DNA of 64,000 nt from Deltaproteobacteria bacterium (GTDB taxonomy: Bacteria; Myxococcota_A; Polyangia; GCA-2747355), in NCBI GenBank assembly GCA_020633415.1, contig JACKDQ010000003.1:62001-126000 (forward strand). The letters are read 5' to 3'. Numbering within the stretch: the first letter of the stretch is position 1; the number at the start of each line of letters is the position of its first letter. A model generated the notes under the pieces. The model was not told where the DNA came from. It saw only the letters and a program-made list of their open reading frames with translations, and ran no database searches. The translations under genes were made by a program, and so were the position numbers. Of this stretch, positions 16,558 to 25,943 are shown piece by piece.

Positions 16558-18663
16558 ATGTTTATCAAAGAGAGCGTTCGCGTCGGCGATAAGGAGCTGT
16601 CGATCGAGACCGGTCGTATGGCCAAGCAAGCCGACGGCGCGGTGCTGATTCGTCAGGGTGGTACCGTCGTGTTGGTCACCGCGGTGGCCGATGTAGAGGC
16701 CAAAGACGTGCCGTTCTTGCCGCTAACGGTGGAGTACACCGAGCGGATGTATGCCGCGGGGCGTATCCCCGGCAGCTATTTTCGGCGTGAAGGGCGACCC
16801 TCTATTGGCGAAGTGCTTTGTTGTCGCCTGATCGATCGTCCGATTCGTCCATTGTTCCCCGACGAATGGCGCAATGAGACGCAAGTGATCGCGATGGTCG
16901 TTTCTTCAGATCGCGAAACGGCCGCGGATGTTCTCGCTTTGTCCGGCGCTTCAGCCGCATTGACGATTTCCGATGTGCCCTGGGCCGGGCCGGTTGCCGG
17001 TATTCGCGTGGGTCGCAAAGACGGCCAGCTGATCGCCAACCCGACGAGCGGGGAGCTGGCCGGCAGCGACATGAACATCGTTGTCGCCTGTTCTTTCGAC
17101 GCGTTGGTGATGGTCGAAGGTACGTGCAAGTTTGTTTCGGAGCCCGACTTGGTCGAAGCGTTGTTGTTCGCCCAAGAACAAGCTCGGCCGATCCTCGAGC
17201 TGCAAGAGAAGATCCGTGCAGCGGTCGGCAAGAGCAAACGTCCGGTCGAAGAGAAGCAGCTCGACGAGGAGCTGGTCAAGCTGATGACCGATGCGACGCG
17301 GTCTGGTCTGGTCGAAGGACTTGCCGTGCGCGAGAAGCGCGCTCGCGCGCTGGCCCTGAAAGCGGTGCGCGACGAAGCGATCGCTCGGCTGGGTGAGCCC
17401 TACGCCGAGCGCATTGGCGAGTTGAAGGAGGCTTACGACGAGGTCAAGCGCCGTCACGTTCGCCGCAAAGTCGTCGACGAGCGCGTGCGTCTCGACGGTC
17501 GTGGTTTGGCCGACATTCGTCAGATCAGCTGCGAGGTCGGTGTTCTGCCGCGGACCCACGGTTCGGCGCTGTTCACCCGCGGTGAGACGCAAACGCTTGC
17601 CACTGCGACGCTGGCGACGCAACGTTCCGATCAACGCATTGAGTCGATCATGGGCGACTACGTTAAGGCGTTCATGTTGCACTACAACTTTCCGCCGTTT
17701 TCCACGGGAGAGGCCCGTCGTTTCGGTAGTCCTGGGCGTCGAGAGATCGGCCACGGCAACCTTGCCGAGCGCTCGATTCAGCAAGTGCTGCCATCGTTGG
17801 AGGAATTTCCATATGTGATGCGAGTCGTCAGCGAGGTGCTCGAGAGCAACGGCTCATCCTCGATGGCGAGCGTTTGCGGTGCCAGCCTGGCGCTGATGGA
17901 TGCGGGTGTTCCGATCAGCGCGCCGGTCGCTGGTATTGCGATGGGGCTGATCAAGGAAGGCGATAAGTACGCAGTTCTCTCCGACATCCTCGGCGATGAG
18001 GATCACCTCGGCGATATGGACTTCAAGGTCACCGGAACGACCGACGGCGTGTGCGCGATTCAGATGGACATAAAGCTCGATGGTTTGCCGCGTCAGGTGC
18101 TTGCCGATGCGCTCGAGCAAGCGCGGACAGGTCGACTGCATATTCTCGAGAAGATGGCCGAGGGCATCGCTGCCCCGCGCAGCGAAATCTCCGCGAACGC
18201 GCCGCGAGTGCTGACGCTGAGGATAAATCCAGACCGCATTCGCGACGTGATCGGGCCGGGTGGGCGCACGATTCGCGGCATTCAAGAGCAAACGGCGGCA
18301 GAGATCAATATCACCGATGATGGCGCGGTTTCGATCGCTGCCCCCGACGAGTCGGCGGCGAAGAAGGCTGTCACGATGGTTGAAGCGCTCACCCAAGAAG
18401 CGATTCTCGGAGCGATCTACCGGGGCCGCGTGACGCGCGTAAAGAGTGACCTCGGTGCCTTTGTTCAGATTCTGCCCAACACGGATGGGTTGGTCCATAT
18501 CAGCCAGCTGGACAACCGGCGCGTCGAGCGGACAGAGGATGTCTGCGCAGAAGGCGACGAGATGCTGGTCAAAGTGATTCGCATCGATCGGGAAGGCAAG
18601 ATTCGTCTCAGCCGTAAAGAGGCGCTCGACGCGAACCCGGACGAAGCGATCAGCTTGGTATAG
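16558..18663 (+). CDS. pnp: Polyribonucleotide nucleotidyltransferase (PNPase)
   Basis: 701 residues. Two RNase PH-like domains (first: GRMAKQADGAVLIRQGGT and the FFRR-type loop SYFRREGRPS; second: TRGETQTLATATLATQ, with the catalytic GSSSMASVCGASLALMDAG), then KH (RIRDVIGPGGRTIRGIQEQT) and S1 (RGRVTRVKSDLGAFVQILP). It degrades RNA phosphorolytically from the 3' end and forms part of the degradosome. It starts with a ribosome site in CTAGGAG just before ATG 16558. Its expression is probably controlled through the structured spacer upstream. Confidence 0.98.
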   Translation: MFIKESVRVGDKELSIETGRMAKQADGAVLIRQGGTVVLVTAVADVEAKDVPFLPLTVEYTERMYAAGRIPGSYFRREGRPSIGEVLCCRLIDRPIRPLFPDEWRNETQVIAMVVSSDRETAADVLALSGASAALTISDVPWAGPVAGIRVGRKDGQLIANPTSGELAGSDMNIVVACSFDALVMVEGTCKFVSEPDLVEALLFAQEQARPILELQEKIRAAVGKSKRPVEEKQLDEELVKLMTDATRSGLVEGLAVREKRARALALKAVRDEAIARLGEPYAERIGELKEAYDEVKRRHVRRKVVDERVRLDGRGLADIRQISCEVGVLPRTHGSALFTRGETQTLATATLATQRSDQRIESIMGDYVKAFMLHYNFPPFSTGEARRFGSPGRREIGHGNLAERSIQQVLPSLEEFPYVMRVVSEVLESNGSSSMASVCGASLALMDAGVPISAPVAGIAMGLIKEGDKYAVLSDILGDEDHLGDMDFKVTGTTDGVCAIQMDIKLDGLPRQVLADALEQARTGRLHILEKMAEGIAAPRSEISANAPRVLTLRINPDRIRDVIGPGGRTIRGIQEQTAAEINITDDGAVSIAAPDESAAKKAVTMVEALTQEAILGAIYRGRVTRVKSDLGAFVQILPNTDGLVHISQLDNRRVERTEDVCAEGDEMLVKVIRIDREGKIRLSRKEALDANPDEAISLV

Positions 18664-18697
18664 CGTTCCGTTTTCAAGCGAGGAGCGACACGCGCCG

Positions 18698-19144
18698 ATG
18701 CAGCTCAAGGTCCTGCGACTCAATCCGCAAGCTCGCGTGCCCCGCTACATGACCGAGCACGCCGCCGGAATGGACCTAGCGGCGCTGCTCGACGCCCCGA
18801 TTAGCCTGGCGCCTGGTCAGCGAGCTGCCGTTTCGACGGGTTTAGCGATTGAGCTCGAACCCGGCTATGAAGCGCAAGTTAGGCCCCGCTCAGGGTTAGC
18901 GCTCAAGCAGGGGGTGACGGTTGTCAACGCGCCTGGGACGATCGACGCGGATTACCGCGGCGAGGTTAAAGTTCTGCTGATCAATGCTGGCACGGACCCG
19001 GTGACTATCTCGACGGGCGATCGTATCGCCCAGCTTGTCGTTGCTCCCGTGACGCGTGCTGCGATCGTCGAGGTCGATGAATTGTCGTCCACCGAGCGAG
19101 GAGCCGGTGGTTTTGGTCACACGGGTATCGGTAGCGCCAAGTAG
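18698..19144 (+). CDS. dut: Deoxyuridine 5'-triphosphate nucleotidohydrolase (dUTPase)
   Basis: 148 residues with all five motifs of trimeric dUTPases: AGMDLAA (1), PRSGLALK (2), NAPGTIDADYRGEV (3), DRIAQLVV (4) and the glycine-rich tail RGAGGFGHTG (5). It hydrolyses dUTP to dUMP and pyrophosphate, keeping uracil out of DNA. GAGGAG lies upstream of the ATG. The next gene starts 13 bp after its stop, so they are probably co-transcribed, though no functional link is obvious. Confidence 0.97.
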   Translation: MQLKVLRLNPQARVPRYMTEHAAGMDLAALLDAPISLAPGQRAAVSTGLAIELEPGYEAQVRPRSGLALKQGVTVVNAPGTIDADYRGEVKVLLINAGTDPVTISTGDRIAQLVVAPVTRAAIVEVDELSSTERGAGGFGHTGIGSAK

Positions 19145-19157
19145 ACGGGGGGGCGAG

Positions 19158-21686
19158 ATGCTGTGCTTTCGCTGCGGCAGCGCTGTTGACGAACGAACGC
19201 TCGCGTGCCCCAACTGCGGACAGGATCTGAGCAGCGGAAGCGTCGCTGCTCCTCTGCCATTTTCAGATCTGGAAGAGCGGATCCGCAAATCGAGCGGCGA
19301 TTGGAGCACCCCGGCTGCCTACCACGTCGGGCAGGTGCTGGTTGATCGCTACGAGATCAGCGATGTGATCGGCGTTGGGCCCGTCGGGACGGTCTACAAG
19401 GCCTTGGATCTCGACGTCGAGATCGATGTGGCGCTCAAGGTGGTCAACGAGCATCTCTTGCCCGCCGAGGCTGATCGCGTTCACTTTGTTCGCACGATTC
19501 GCGGGCTGAAGTCGTTGGTCGGCGATCACATCGTGCGATATTTTGACGTCGGACGCGACGGTGACCGCTGCTTCTATGTCACGCAGTTTCTCGAAGGGCT
19601 CTCGTTGCGGCGGATCATCGATCTGCGGCGCGAGAAGCAGCAGCGCTTTTCGCTCGATGAAGTTGCGCCGATCGCGTCTCAGCTCTGTCAGGCGCTGATC
19701 GATGGCGCAGGGGCGGTCCATGGTGGTATTCGGCCACAGAACATCGTGATCTTGCCCGACCAGCTGAAGGTCACCGATTTTGCGCTGGCGTCGGCATTGC
19801 CGACGGGAGCGTACCGGGCCAACGACGGTCGAGATAGCCTGTGTTACGTTGCGCCCGAGGTCAAAGCCGGGCGCCGACCGACGATCCAGTCCGATATCTA
19901 CTCGGTGGGTGTGATCCTCGCCGAGCTGATCAGCGGGCGCTATCCGGGGTCAGACGTGGTGCCGCTCAAGGATTTGGTCGGTGAGAACATCGACTATCTA
20001 GAGACGGTCCTCGGCAAGGCTCACGCGGCGTTGCCCAAGGAGCGCTACGGCTCGGCTGCCGAGCTGCGTGTTGCCTTGAGCGATGCGTTTGGTGCGACCA
20101 CCGTTCGCCGCCACGCGGGTGAGATCGTTGAGTCTACCGGGACAGCTGGGGATGATCAGGCGACCACCGTCGGGCCGGCAAAAGAGTCGACCCAGGTGCT
20201 CGACGTCGAAGACCTCGACTTCGACTCGGCGCAATCTTCAAACACCGACGAGGACGTGCTATCGGAGCCGACACCTCAGGTCGAGCTGATGGCGCGGCGG
20301 GAGTCGACGCATCGCCTGCGGATGGATGAGATCGAGGAGATCGCCGCTGCTCAACCGGTCAGGCGCGCTAAGCCCGCGGTCGAAGCGGATGGCGCCGACG
20401 ATGCCGGTGTAGTCGATGCAACGGCATTTTCCGATGCTGTCGAAGTGCAAGGAGAGATCGCATCTCCCTCCCCGCGGCCGTCGCGCGCCGAGCTTGCCGT
20501 CGAGCAGGAATCGGTGGAGGTTGATGTCGAAGTTCCGATCCTCACCTTGGGATATGAGGCCCAGGCGGATCCATTAGAGCAGGAGACCACCGCTGCGGTG
20601 GCGCCCGAAGTCTTGCACCACGATGCGGTGCCACCTCCGCTGGCAACCAGCGCAGTTCGGCGTCAAGTGGTGCTTCCAGCACGCCGTCGGCATAATTGGC
20701 CGGTGATCGTTACGCTGATGGTGGCGATGGTCGCGCTAGGTGCGGCGCTGGCCGCTGTGCTCTACTATCAAACCCAGCGTTGGAAGCGACGGGGCGATCT
20801 GCCGGTTGTCGCTGAGCGTAGCGCCGCGACGGAGTCGCCAACGGCGCCGCCAGAGCCGACGGCGGTCGCACTAAGAGATTCCAACGATGGATCGGCTAAC
20901 GTTGGTCACGCTGCATCGACAGCGGCCAAGCCCGTTGCGCGAGCGAGTAAAGTCGGCCGCATGGCATCGCAGAAGAAAGTCACGTTACGGCGGGCGACGT
21001 CGCCTCCTCGGAGCGGCAGTACCGAGCCGGCGCCGCCTGCTGCATCGGCCCCCGATGGGGCGATCGCGCCGTCACCGTCGGCAGTTGCGACGAGGCAAGC
21101 GCCGCAGGAGCCGGGAGCTGCGGCTCCACGCAGAGAGCTGGGCGCAGAGCGCCGGCCTGAGGCGAAGCAGTCCCCAGCGTCGAGTTCGCCGCACAGTGCT
21201 GCGTCCAAGACCTTGGCCAGCAGTGTGGGTGCGAAAGACAAGTGCTTTAGCGGGATGGTGCATGTCGCTGCACGAAGCGGCGGGTTTTGCATCGATCGCT
21301 ACGAGGCACCGGGGCGCGGCAGGACGCCGCAAGTGACCTCGTTGGCCGGGGCGGTCGCCTATTGCAGTCGACGTGGAGTGCGGTTGTGCAACAAGGCTGA
21401 GTGGCTGGCTGCTTGCGGCGGTGTGCTGCCCTACGGTGGAGCGTATCAGTCCGATCGCTGCAACACCGAAGGGGGCGCGCTGGTTCCTGCCGGTTCGCGA
21501 CGTGCATGTCGCTCGCCCTACGGTGTCTACGATATGTCGGGTAACGTAGCCGAGTGGGTCGCCGGCGGTGCGGCGCTTGGCGGCGACGCATCGGCTGGAG
21601 CAGTCGGCGCGCGTTGTGCTGCTTCTGCGGCAGCTGGGGCCCGCAAAGGGGTCCGTTGCTGTGCCGATCTGGATGACTGGGAATAG
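19158..21686 (+). CDS. Membrane pseudokinase: zinc ribbon, kinase fold lacking HRD Asp, TM helix, FGE-like domain
   Basis: 842 residues from ATG 19158 (G-rich ribosome site). Order: zinc ribbon (CFRCGS, CPNCGQ; 3-20); PknB-like kinase fold (about 64-310) with glycine loop GVGPVGTV and Lys94 in VALK; a long acidic/Pro-Ala linker; one TM helix at about 512-537; a Ser/Ala/Pro-rich external linker; and a formylglycine-generating-enzyme-like (FGE-sulfatase) domain from about 695, with CIDRYEAP and YDMSGNVAEWV. The catalytic loop reads HGGIRPQN (188-195) instead of HRDLKPxN, and DFG is DFA, so phosphotransfer is unlikely. The outer domain is too short for a full FGE and may be a ligand-binding variant. 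Role unknown; a signal-sensing scaffold is an inference. Confidence 0.88.
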   Translation: MLCFRCGSAVDERTLACPNCGQDLSSGSVAAPLPFSDLEERIRKSSGDWSTPAAYHVGQVLVDRYEISDVIGVGPVGTVYKALDLDVEIDVALKVVNEHLLPAEADRVHFVRTIRGLKSLVGDHIVRYFDVGRDGDRCFYVTQFLEGLSLRRIIDLRREKQQRFSLDEVAPIASQLCQALIDGAGAVHGGIRPQNIVILPDQLKVTDFALASALPTGAYRANDGRDSLCYVAPEVKAGRRPTIQSDIYSVGVILAELISGRYPGSDVVPLKDLVGENIDYLETVLGKAHAALPKERYGSAAELRVALSDAFGATTVRRHAGEIVESTGTAGDDQATTVGPAKESTQVLDVEDLDFDSAQSSNTDEDVLSEPTPQVELMARRESTHRLRMDEIEEIAAAQPVRRAKPAVEADGADDAGVVDATAFSDAVEVQGEIASPSPRPSRAELAVEQESVEVDVEVPILTLGYEAQADPLEQETTAAVAPEVLHHDAVPPPLATSAVRRQVVLPARRRHNWPVIVTLMVAMVALGAALAAVLYYQTQRWKRRGDLPVVAERSAATESPTAPPEPTAVALRDSNDGSANVGHAASTAAKPVARASKVGRMASQKKVTLRRATSPPRSGSTEPAPPAASAPDGAIAPSPSAVATRQAPQEPGAAAPRRELGAERRPEAKQSPASSSPHSAASKTLASSVGAKDKCFSGMVHVAARSGGFCIDRYEAPGRGRTPQVTSLAGAVAYCSRRGVRLCNKAEWLAACGGVLPYGGAYQSDRCNTEGGALVPAGSRRACRSPYGVYDMSGNVAEWVAGGAALGGDASAGAVGARCAASAAAGARKGVRCCADLDDWE

Positions 21687-21692
21687 AACACA

Positions 21693-23012
21693 ATGATCGA
21701 ACGGTACTCACGCCCCGACATGACCAGACTCTGGGGCGATCGCGTACGCTACGAGACGTGGCTCGAGGTCGAACTGGCGGTATGCCGAGCGATGGAGTCG
21801 GCGCAGGTTGTCCCCACGGGTACAGCCGACGCGGTGCGCCTCAGCGTGCAATTGGACCCCGAACGAATCCTGCAGATCGAGCAGGAGGTTCGGCACGATG
21901 TGATCGCCTTTTTGACCCACGTCGAAGAGCAGGCTGGTGCGCCGGCGCGCTGGTTGCATCTCGGGATGACATCCTCCGATGTGCTGGACACGGCGTTTGC
22001 CCTGCAGTTAACCCAGGCGGCGCGCATCCTGCTCGGACGCATCGATCGCTTGGCCGAAGCACTGCGCAAGCAGGCGCTTGCTCACAAGAGGACGCCATGC
22101 GTTGGGCGTACTCATGGGATCCATGCCGAGCCGACCACCCTGGGTTTGGCCTTTGCAGGCTTCTACGCCGAGTTGCAGCGCAATCGTCGTCGACTGAAAG
22201 AGGCTGCGCGAGATTTGCGTGTCGGAAAGATCGCTGGTGCGGTCGGTGTCTACGGCAACGTCTCGCCAACGATCGAGCGCCAGGCCTTGGCGTCGCTGGG
22301 CCTGCAGCCCGAGACGTGTGCGACTCAGGTCGTGGCGCGCGACCGCCATGGTGCCTTTTTTCAGGCGCTGGCGATGGTCGCTAGTGGTATCGAGCGCTTT
22401 GCCCTGCAAATGCGGCATTGGCAACGCACCGAAGTCTCAGAGGTCTTTGAACCGTTTGGTGGTGGGCAGAAGGGGTCGAGTGCGATGCCCCACAAGCGCA
22501 ACCCGATCCTCACCGAGAACCTCTGCGGCTTGGCCCGGCTGATCCGTAGCCACGCCCAGGCCGCGATGGAAAACATCGCGCTTTGGCACGAGCGCGACAT
22601 CAGCCACTCCTCCGTGGAGCGTGTGATCGCGCCAGACGCGACGATCTTGCTCGATTTCATGCTGTACCGTGCGACGCAGGTTGCCGACGGTCTGCAGGTC
22701 GATGCGGAGCGTGCGATGAAAAACCTCCAGGCGACGGGGGGGCTGATCTTCTCCGAAGCGGTGTTGCTCGCTTTGGTTAGGCGCGGACTGCCGCGTCAGC
22801 AGGCCTACGTCTACGTGCAGCGCAACGCGATGGCCGCGGCGGCTGGCAAGGGCGGCTTCTTCGACCTTCTCGCTGCTGATCAAGATATTCGCGCTGCTCT
22901 GAAACCGGACGAGCTTGCCGCTTGTCAGGACCTTGATGAACACCTGCAGCACGTTGACGAAATCTTTGGTCGGGTCTTTGCAAAAGACGGTGGAGACGAT
23001 GAACAAGATTGA
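21693..23012 (+). CDS. purB: Adenylosuccinate lyase
   Basis: 439 residues. Fumarase/aspartase superfamily signatures: GMTSSDVLDTAFALQ, the His-bearing GRTHGIHAEPTTLG and the signature loop GSSAMPHKRNP. It cleaves SAICAR to AICAR and adenylosuccinate to AMP, both releasing fumarate. It starts 6 bp after the pseudokinase stop. The purC start lies inside its last codons, so purB and purC are coupled. Confidence 0.97.
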   Translation: MIERYSRPDMTRLWGDRVRYETWLEVELAVCRAMESAQVVPTGTADAVRLSVQLDPERILQIEQEVRHDVIAFLTHVEEQAGAPARWLHLGMTSSDVLDTAFALQLTQAARILLGRIDRLAEALRKQALAHKRTPCVGRTHGIHAEPTTLGLAFAGFYAELQRNRRRLKEAARDLRVGKIAGAVGVYGNVSPTIERQALASLGLQPETCATQVVARDRHGAFFQALAMVASGIERFALQMRHWQRTEVSEVFEPFGGGQKGSSAMPHKRNPILTENLCGLARLIRSHAQAAMENIALWHERDISHSSVERVIAPDATILLDFMLYRATQVADGLQVDAERAMKNLQATGGLIFSEAVLLALVRRGLPRQQAYVYVQRNAMAAAAGKGGFFDLLAADQDIRAALKPDELAACQDLDEHLQHVDEIFGRVFAKDGGDDEQD

Positions 23013-23964
23013 TCGGAACATCCTGCGCGAGACGCTGGCGCACACGATCGAGGAGACCGACTTTCCGCAGCTCGGTAAGAAGCATCGCGGCAAGGTGCGC
23101 GACAGCTATATCTCTGAGGGGAAGCGCACGATCGTCGTCACCGATCGCATCAGTGCCTTCGACGTGGTTTTGGGGACGGTTCCCTGCAAGGGGCAAGTGC
23201 TCAATGGCATAGCGGCCTATTGGTTTTCCAAGACCGCGCACGTCGCGGCCAACCATCTGCTCAGCGTGCCCGACCCCAACGTGAGTGTGGTGCAGCAGTG
23301 CGAGGTTTTTCCCGTCGAGATGATCGTTCGTGCTTACCTGACCGGTACTAGCTCGACCTCGATTTGGACGCACTATCAGCAGGGGGCGCGTTCCTATTGC
23401 GGACACCGATTGCCTGATGGGCTGAAGAAGCACCAGCGGCTCGAGCAGCCGATCGTCACCCCCACGACCAAAGCCGCGGAGGGCCAACACGATGAATTGA
23501 CCAGCGCCGCGGCGCTGATCGCGCAAGGCGTACTGAGCGCCGATCGCTACGCAGAACTCGAAAGACTCTGCTTGGCGATGTTTAACGAAGGAACGCGGCT
23601 CGCTGCTGAGCGCGGCTTGATCCTGGTCGACACCAAGTATGAGTTAGGCATCAACAGCGCCGGGCAGCCAATGTTCGTCGATGAGATCCACACGCCCGAC
23701 TCGAGTCGGTACTGGTATAGCGATGGCTATCAGGTGGCATTGGAGCAGGGCAGTGATCCGCGGCCGCTGGACAAGGACTTCCTCCGTCAGACGCTGATCG
23801 CCCGTGGTTATCGTGGTGATGGGCCGCCGCCGAAACTGGATGAGCAGTTGCGGCTGGACATCGCCGAACGCTATCTGGAGCTTTATCAGACCGTTACCGG
23901 TCAGCCCTTGGCGTTCGATCCCTCGCCCCCGCGGCAGCGTATCTTGACGAATCTATTGGGGTAG
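22999..23964 (+). CDS. purC: Phosphoribosylaminoimidazole-succinocarboxamide synthase (SAICAR synthetase)
   Basis: 321 residues from ATG 22999, overlapping purB by 14 bp. Conserved elements: HRGKVRDSY, TDRISAFDVV, EMIVRAYLTGTSSTS and LVDTKYELGI, with the C-terminal DEIHTPDSSRYW. It joins CAIR and aspartate using ATP, the step directly before PurB in IMP synthesis. The length fits the longer, eukaryote- and deltaproteobacteria-like subgroup rather than the 237-residue E. coli form. Confidence 0.97.
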   Translation: MNKIDRNILRETLAHTIEETDFPQLGKKHRGKVRDSYISEGKRTIVVTDRISAFDVVLGTVPCKGQVLNGIAAYWFSKTAHVAANHLLSVPDPNVSVVQQCEVFPVEMIVRAYLTGTSSTSIWTHYQQGARSYCGHRLPDGLKKHQRLEQPIVTPTTKAAEGQHDELTSAAALIAQGVLSADRYAELERLCLAMFNEGTRLAAERGLILVDTKYELGINSAGQPMFVDEIHTPDSSRYWYSDGYQVALEQGSDPRPLDKDFLRQTLIARGYRGDGPPPKLDEQLRLDIAERYLELYQTVTGQPLAFDPSPPRQRILTNLLG

Positions 23965-24050
23965 GCTCGTCGGTCTCCGTCCGCTGCCGAGCTTGAGGTA
24001 GAAGCGCCGGCGTGTCAGCGTAAGATAGCGCGTCAACGCAGGAGAAACCG

Positions 24051-24398
24051 ATGATCAACCTAGTGCTCCATTTCCTCGGCCTTGCGGCCGCGGTTTATTT
24101 GGTCGCTCGGCTGCTGCCGGGTGTTCGCCTCAAGAGTTTCAAAACAGCGCTGGTTGTTTCGGCGGTTTACGCAGCGGTTAACTTCGCCCTGAAGTTCGTC
24201 GTGTTCAAGGTCCTGTTTTTTATATCCTATCCGCTGCTGGTTCTCTCACTGGGTGTGTTCGCCTTGCTGGTCAATACCGCCGGGTTGATGATAACCGACC
24301 GGTTGATCGCGGACTTTGAGCTGCGTGATGGCCTGACCGCCTTCATCGCGGCGCTGCTGCTCAGCGTCTCCAACGTCGTGCTGGGGATTCTGCTCTAG
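24051..24398 (+). CDS. Phage holin family 4 / YvlD-like small membrane protein
   Basis: 115 residues with four hydrophobic segments: 3-22, 33-52, 57-78 and 92-114. The pattern (NLVLHFLGLAAAVYLVARLLPG, the second-helix AVYAAVNFALK and the final SVSNVVLGILL) matches the PF04020 family, which is named for phage holins but mostly chromosomal and of unknown function; Bacillus YvlD is a member. It lies between purC and purF with an upstream ribosome site (CAGGAGAAACCG). No evidence for a real lytic role. Confidence 0.8.
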   Translation: MINLVLHFLGLAAAVYLVARLLPGVRLKSFKTALVVSAVYAAVNFALKFVVFKVLFFISYPLLVLSLGVFALLVNTAGLMITDRLIADFELRDGLTAFIAALLLSVSNVVLGILL

Positions 24399-24468
24399 TT
24401 CTTCAGTCGGGCCCTCACGACAGCCGCGCATCGACGCCTGATTGTTGGGCCTTCGACGTCCGTTCTGA

Positions 24469-24497
24469 TTGACCTGGCGTCGGTGCCGTGCTAGTTC
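24469..24497 (+). promoter_or_regulatory. Candidate purF promoter, placing the start codon almost at the transcript 5' end
   Basis: TTGACC (24469-24474), 17-bp spacer, TAGTTC (24492-24497). The expected transcription start is about 24504, only a few bases before the purF ATG at 24508, and no ribosome site precedes that ATG. This implies a leaderless or near-leaderless mRNA, if the promoter is real. Confidence 0.4.
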
Positions 24498-24507
24498 AAT
24501 TGCCAAA

Positions 24508-25935
24508 ATGTGCGGAATTTTTGGCATATATGGCCATCCCCAAGCGGCTCACCTGACATATCTTGGCTTGCATGCGCTTCAGCATCGTGGCCAGGAAAGT
24601 GCGGGGATTACCGCGAGTGACGGCAAGCAACTGCGGACTTGGCGGGGGATGGGCTTGGTGGTCGACGTGTTCAGTGAGCAGACGTTGGCCGACCTGAGCG
24701 GCAACTCGGCGATCGGCCACGTGCGCTATTCGACCTCGGGGGATTCGGCGTGGGCTAATGCGCAGCCGATCGCCGTACGCTACGCGGACGGTCAGCTGGC
24801 CGTCGCTCATAACGGCAACCTGGTCAACGAAGATGCCCTGCGTCGTGAACTCGAGCAGGCCGGGTCGTTGTTTTCGACCAACGCCGACAGCGAGGTTCTC
24901 GTCCATCTGTTTGCACGAAGTCGCCAGCGTACCGTGGCCGAGCGTGTCGCCGAAGCGCTGGTTCGGCTACGCGGGGCGTTCTCGCTGGCGTTCTTGACCG
25001 AGGACGAGATGATCGTGGCCCGCGATCCCTACGGCTTTCGCCCGTTGGCGCTGGGGCGACTGAAGCACGATGGTGCCGAGGCCTATGTGGTTGCCTCGGA
25101 GACCAGTGCGTTCAACCTTGTTGGCGCGCGCTATGAGCGGATGTTGGCGCCAGGCGAAATGGCCGTGATCGATCGCCGCGGTATCCGTTCGCAGCAAGTG
25201 TTCGATCGCCAGGCCACGCGCTTTTGCATCTTCGAGCACATCTACTTTGCCCGGCCCGATTCGCGATTGGGCAAGGATTCGGTCTACATCTCGCGACGCC
25301 GGATGGGCAAACAGTTAGCCAAGGAACAGCCGGCAGACGCCGATGTGGTGATCTCTGTGCCTGACTCAGGTACGACCGCCGCGCTCGGATACGCTGAAGA
25401 GCTCGGCGTACCTTTTGAGATGGGGCTGGTGCGCAGCCATTACATCGGCCGCACGTTTATCGAGCCCAAACAATCGATCCGCAACTTCGGCGTCAGACTC
25501 AAACTCGCCCCGGTCCCCGAAGTGATCGCCGGACGCAGTGTTGCAGTTGTTGATGATTCACTTGTTCGCGGCACAACATCGCGCAAGATCGTCGCGGTGT
25601 TGCGCGCCGCTGGGGCGCGCGCGGTGCATCTGCGCATCAGTGCGCCGCCAACGCGCTTTCCTTGTCACTACGGTATCGATACACCGACGCGCGAAGAGCT
25701 AATCGCCAGCAACAAAACGCTCGAGGAGATCCGCCAGTTCGTTGGCGCCGACACCCTCGGCTATTTGACCCTTGAAGGGGCGCTGGATGCGGTCGGTGGC
25801 GATCACTACTGTCACGCCTGTTTTTCCGGCGACTATCCCGTCGCCGTTGGACGCCAGCGCGCACCATCCAAACCGCTACCGATCCTGCCGCAGCCCACAG
25901 GATCGCCAGGACGGGATGGCGCCGAGCACGGCTAG
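24508..25935 (+). CDS. purF: Amidophosphoribosyltransferase
   Basis: 475 residues from ATG 24508; Cys2 becomes the N-terminal nucleophile of the glutaminase domain (CGIFGIYG), confirming the start. Further marks: HRGQESAGI, GHVRYSTSG and HNGNLVN. The phosphoribosyltransferase domain carries the PRPP loop VAVVDDSLVRGTTS. It makes 5-phosphoribosylamine from PRPP and glutamine, the committed step of purine synthesis. The SICSP-type Cys residues near the C-terminus (DHYCHACFSG) suggest the Fe-S-cluster-bearing type; there is no room for the usual short propeptide before Cys2. Confidence 0.97.
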   Translation: MCGIFGIYGHPQAAHLTYLGLHALQHRGQESAGITASDGKQLRTWRGMGLVVDVFSEQTLADLSGNSAIGHVRYSTSGDSAWANAQPIAVRYADGQLAVAHNGNLVNEDALRRELEQAGSLFSTNADSEVLVHLFARSRQRTVAERVAEALVRLRGAFSLAFLTEDEMIVARDPYGFRPLALGRLKHDGAEAYVVASETSAFNLVGARYERMLAPGEMAVIDRRGIRSQQVFDRQATRFCIFEHIYFARPDSRLGKDSVYISRRRMGKQLAKEQPADADVVISVPDSGTTAALGYAEELGVPFEMGLVRSHYIGRTFIEPKQSIRNFGVRLKLAPVPEVIAGRSVAVVDDSLVRGTTSRKIVAVLRAAGARAVHLRISAPPTRFPCHYGIDTPTREELIASNKTLEEIRQFVGADTLGYLTLEGALDAVGGDHYCHACFSGDYPVAVGRQRAPSKPLPILPQPTGSPGRDGAEHG

Positions 25936-25943
25936 GGGTTGAT

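Noticed and set aside
24051..24398. Prophage remnant based on the holin family name
   Set aside because: PF04020 members are mostly chromosomal; no phage gene, integrase or attachment site lies nearby.
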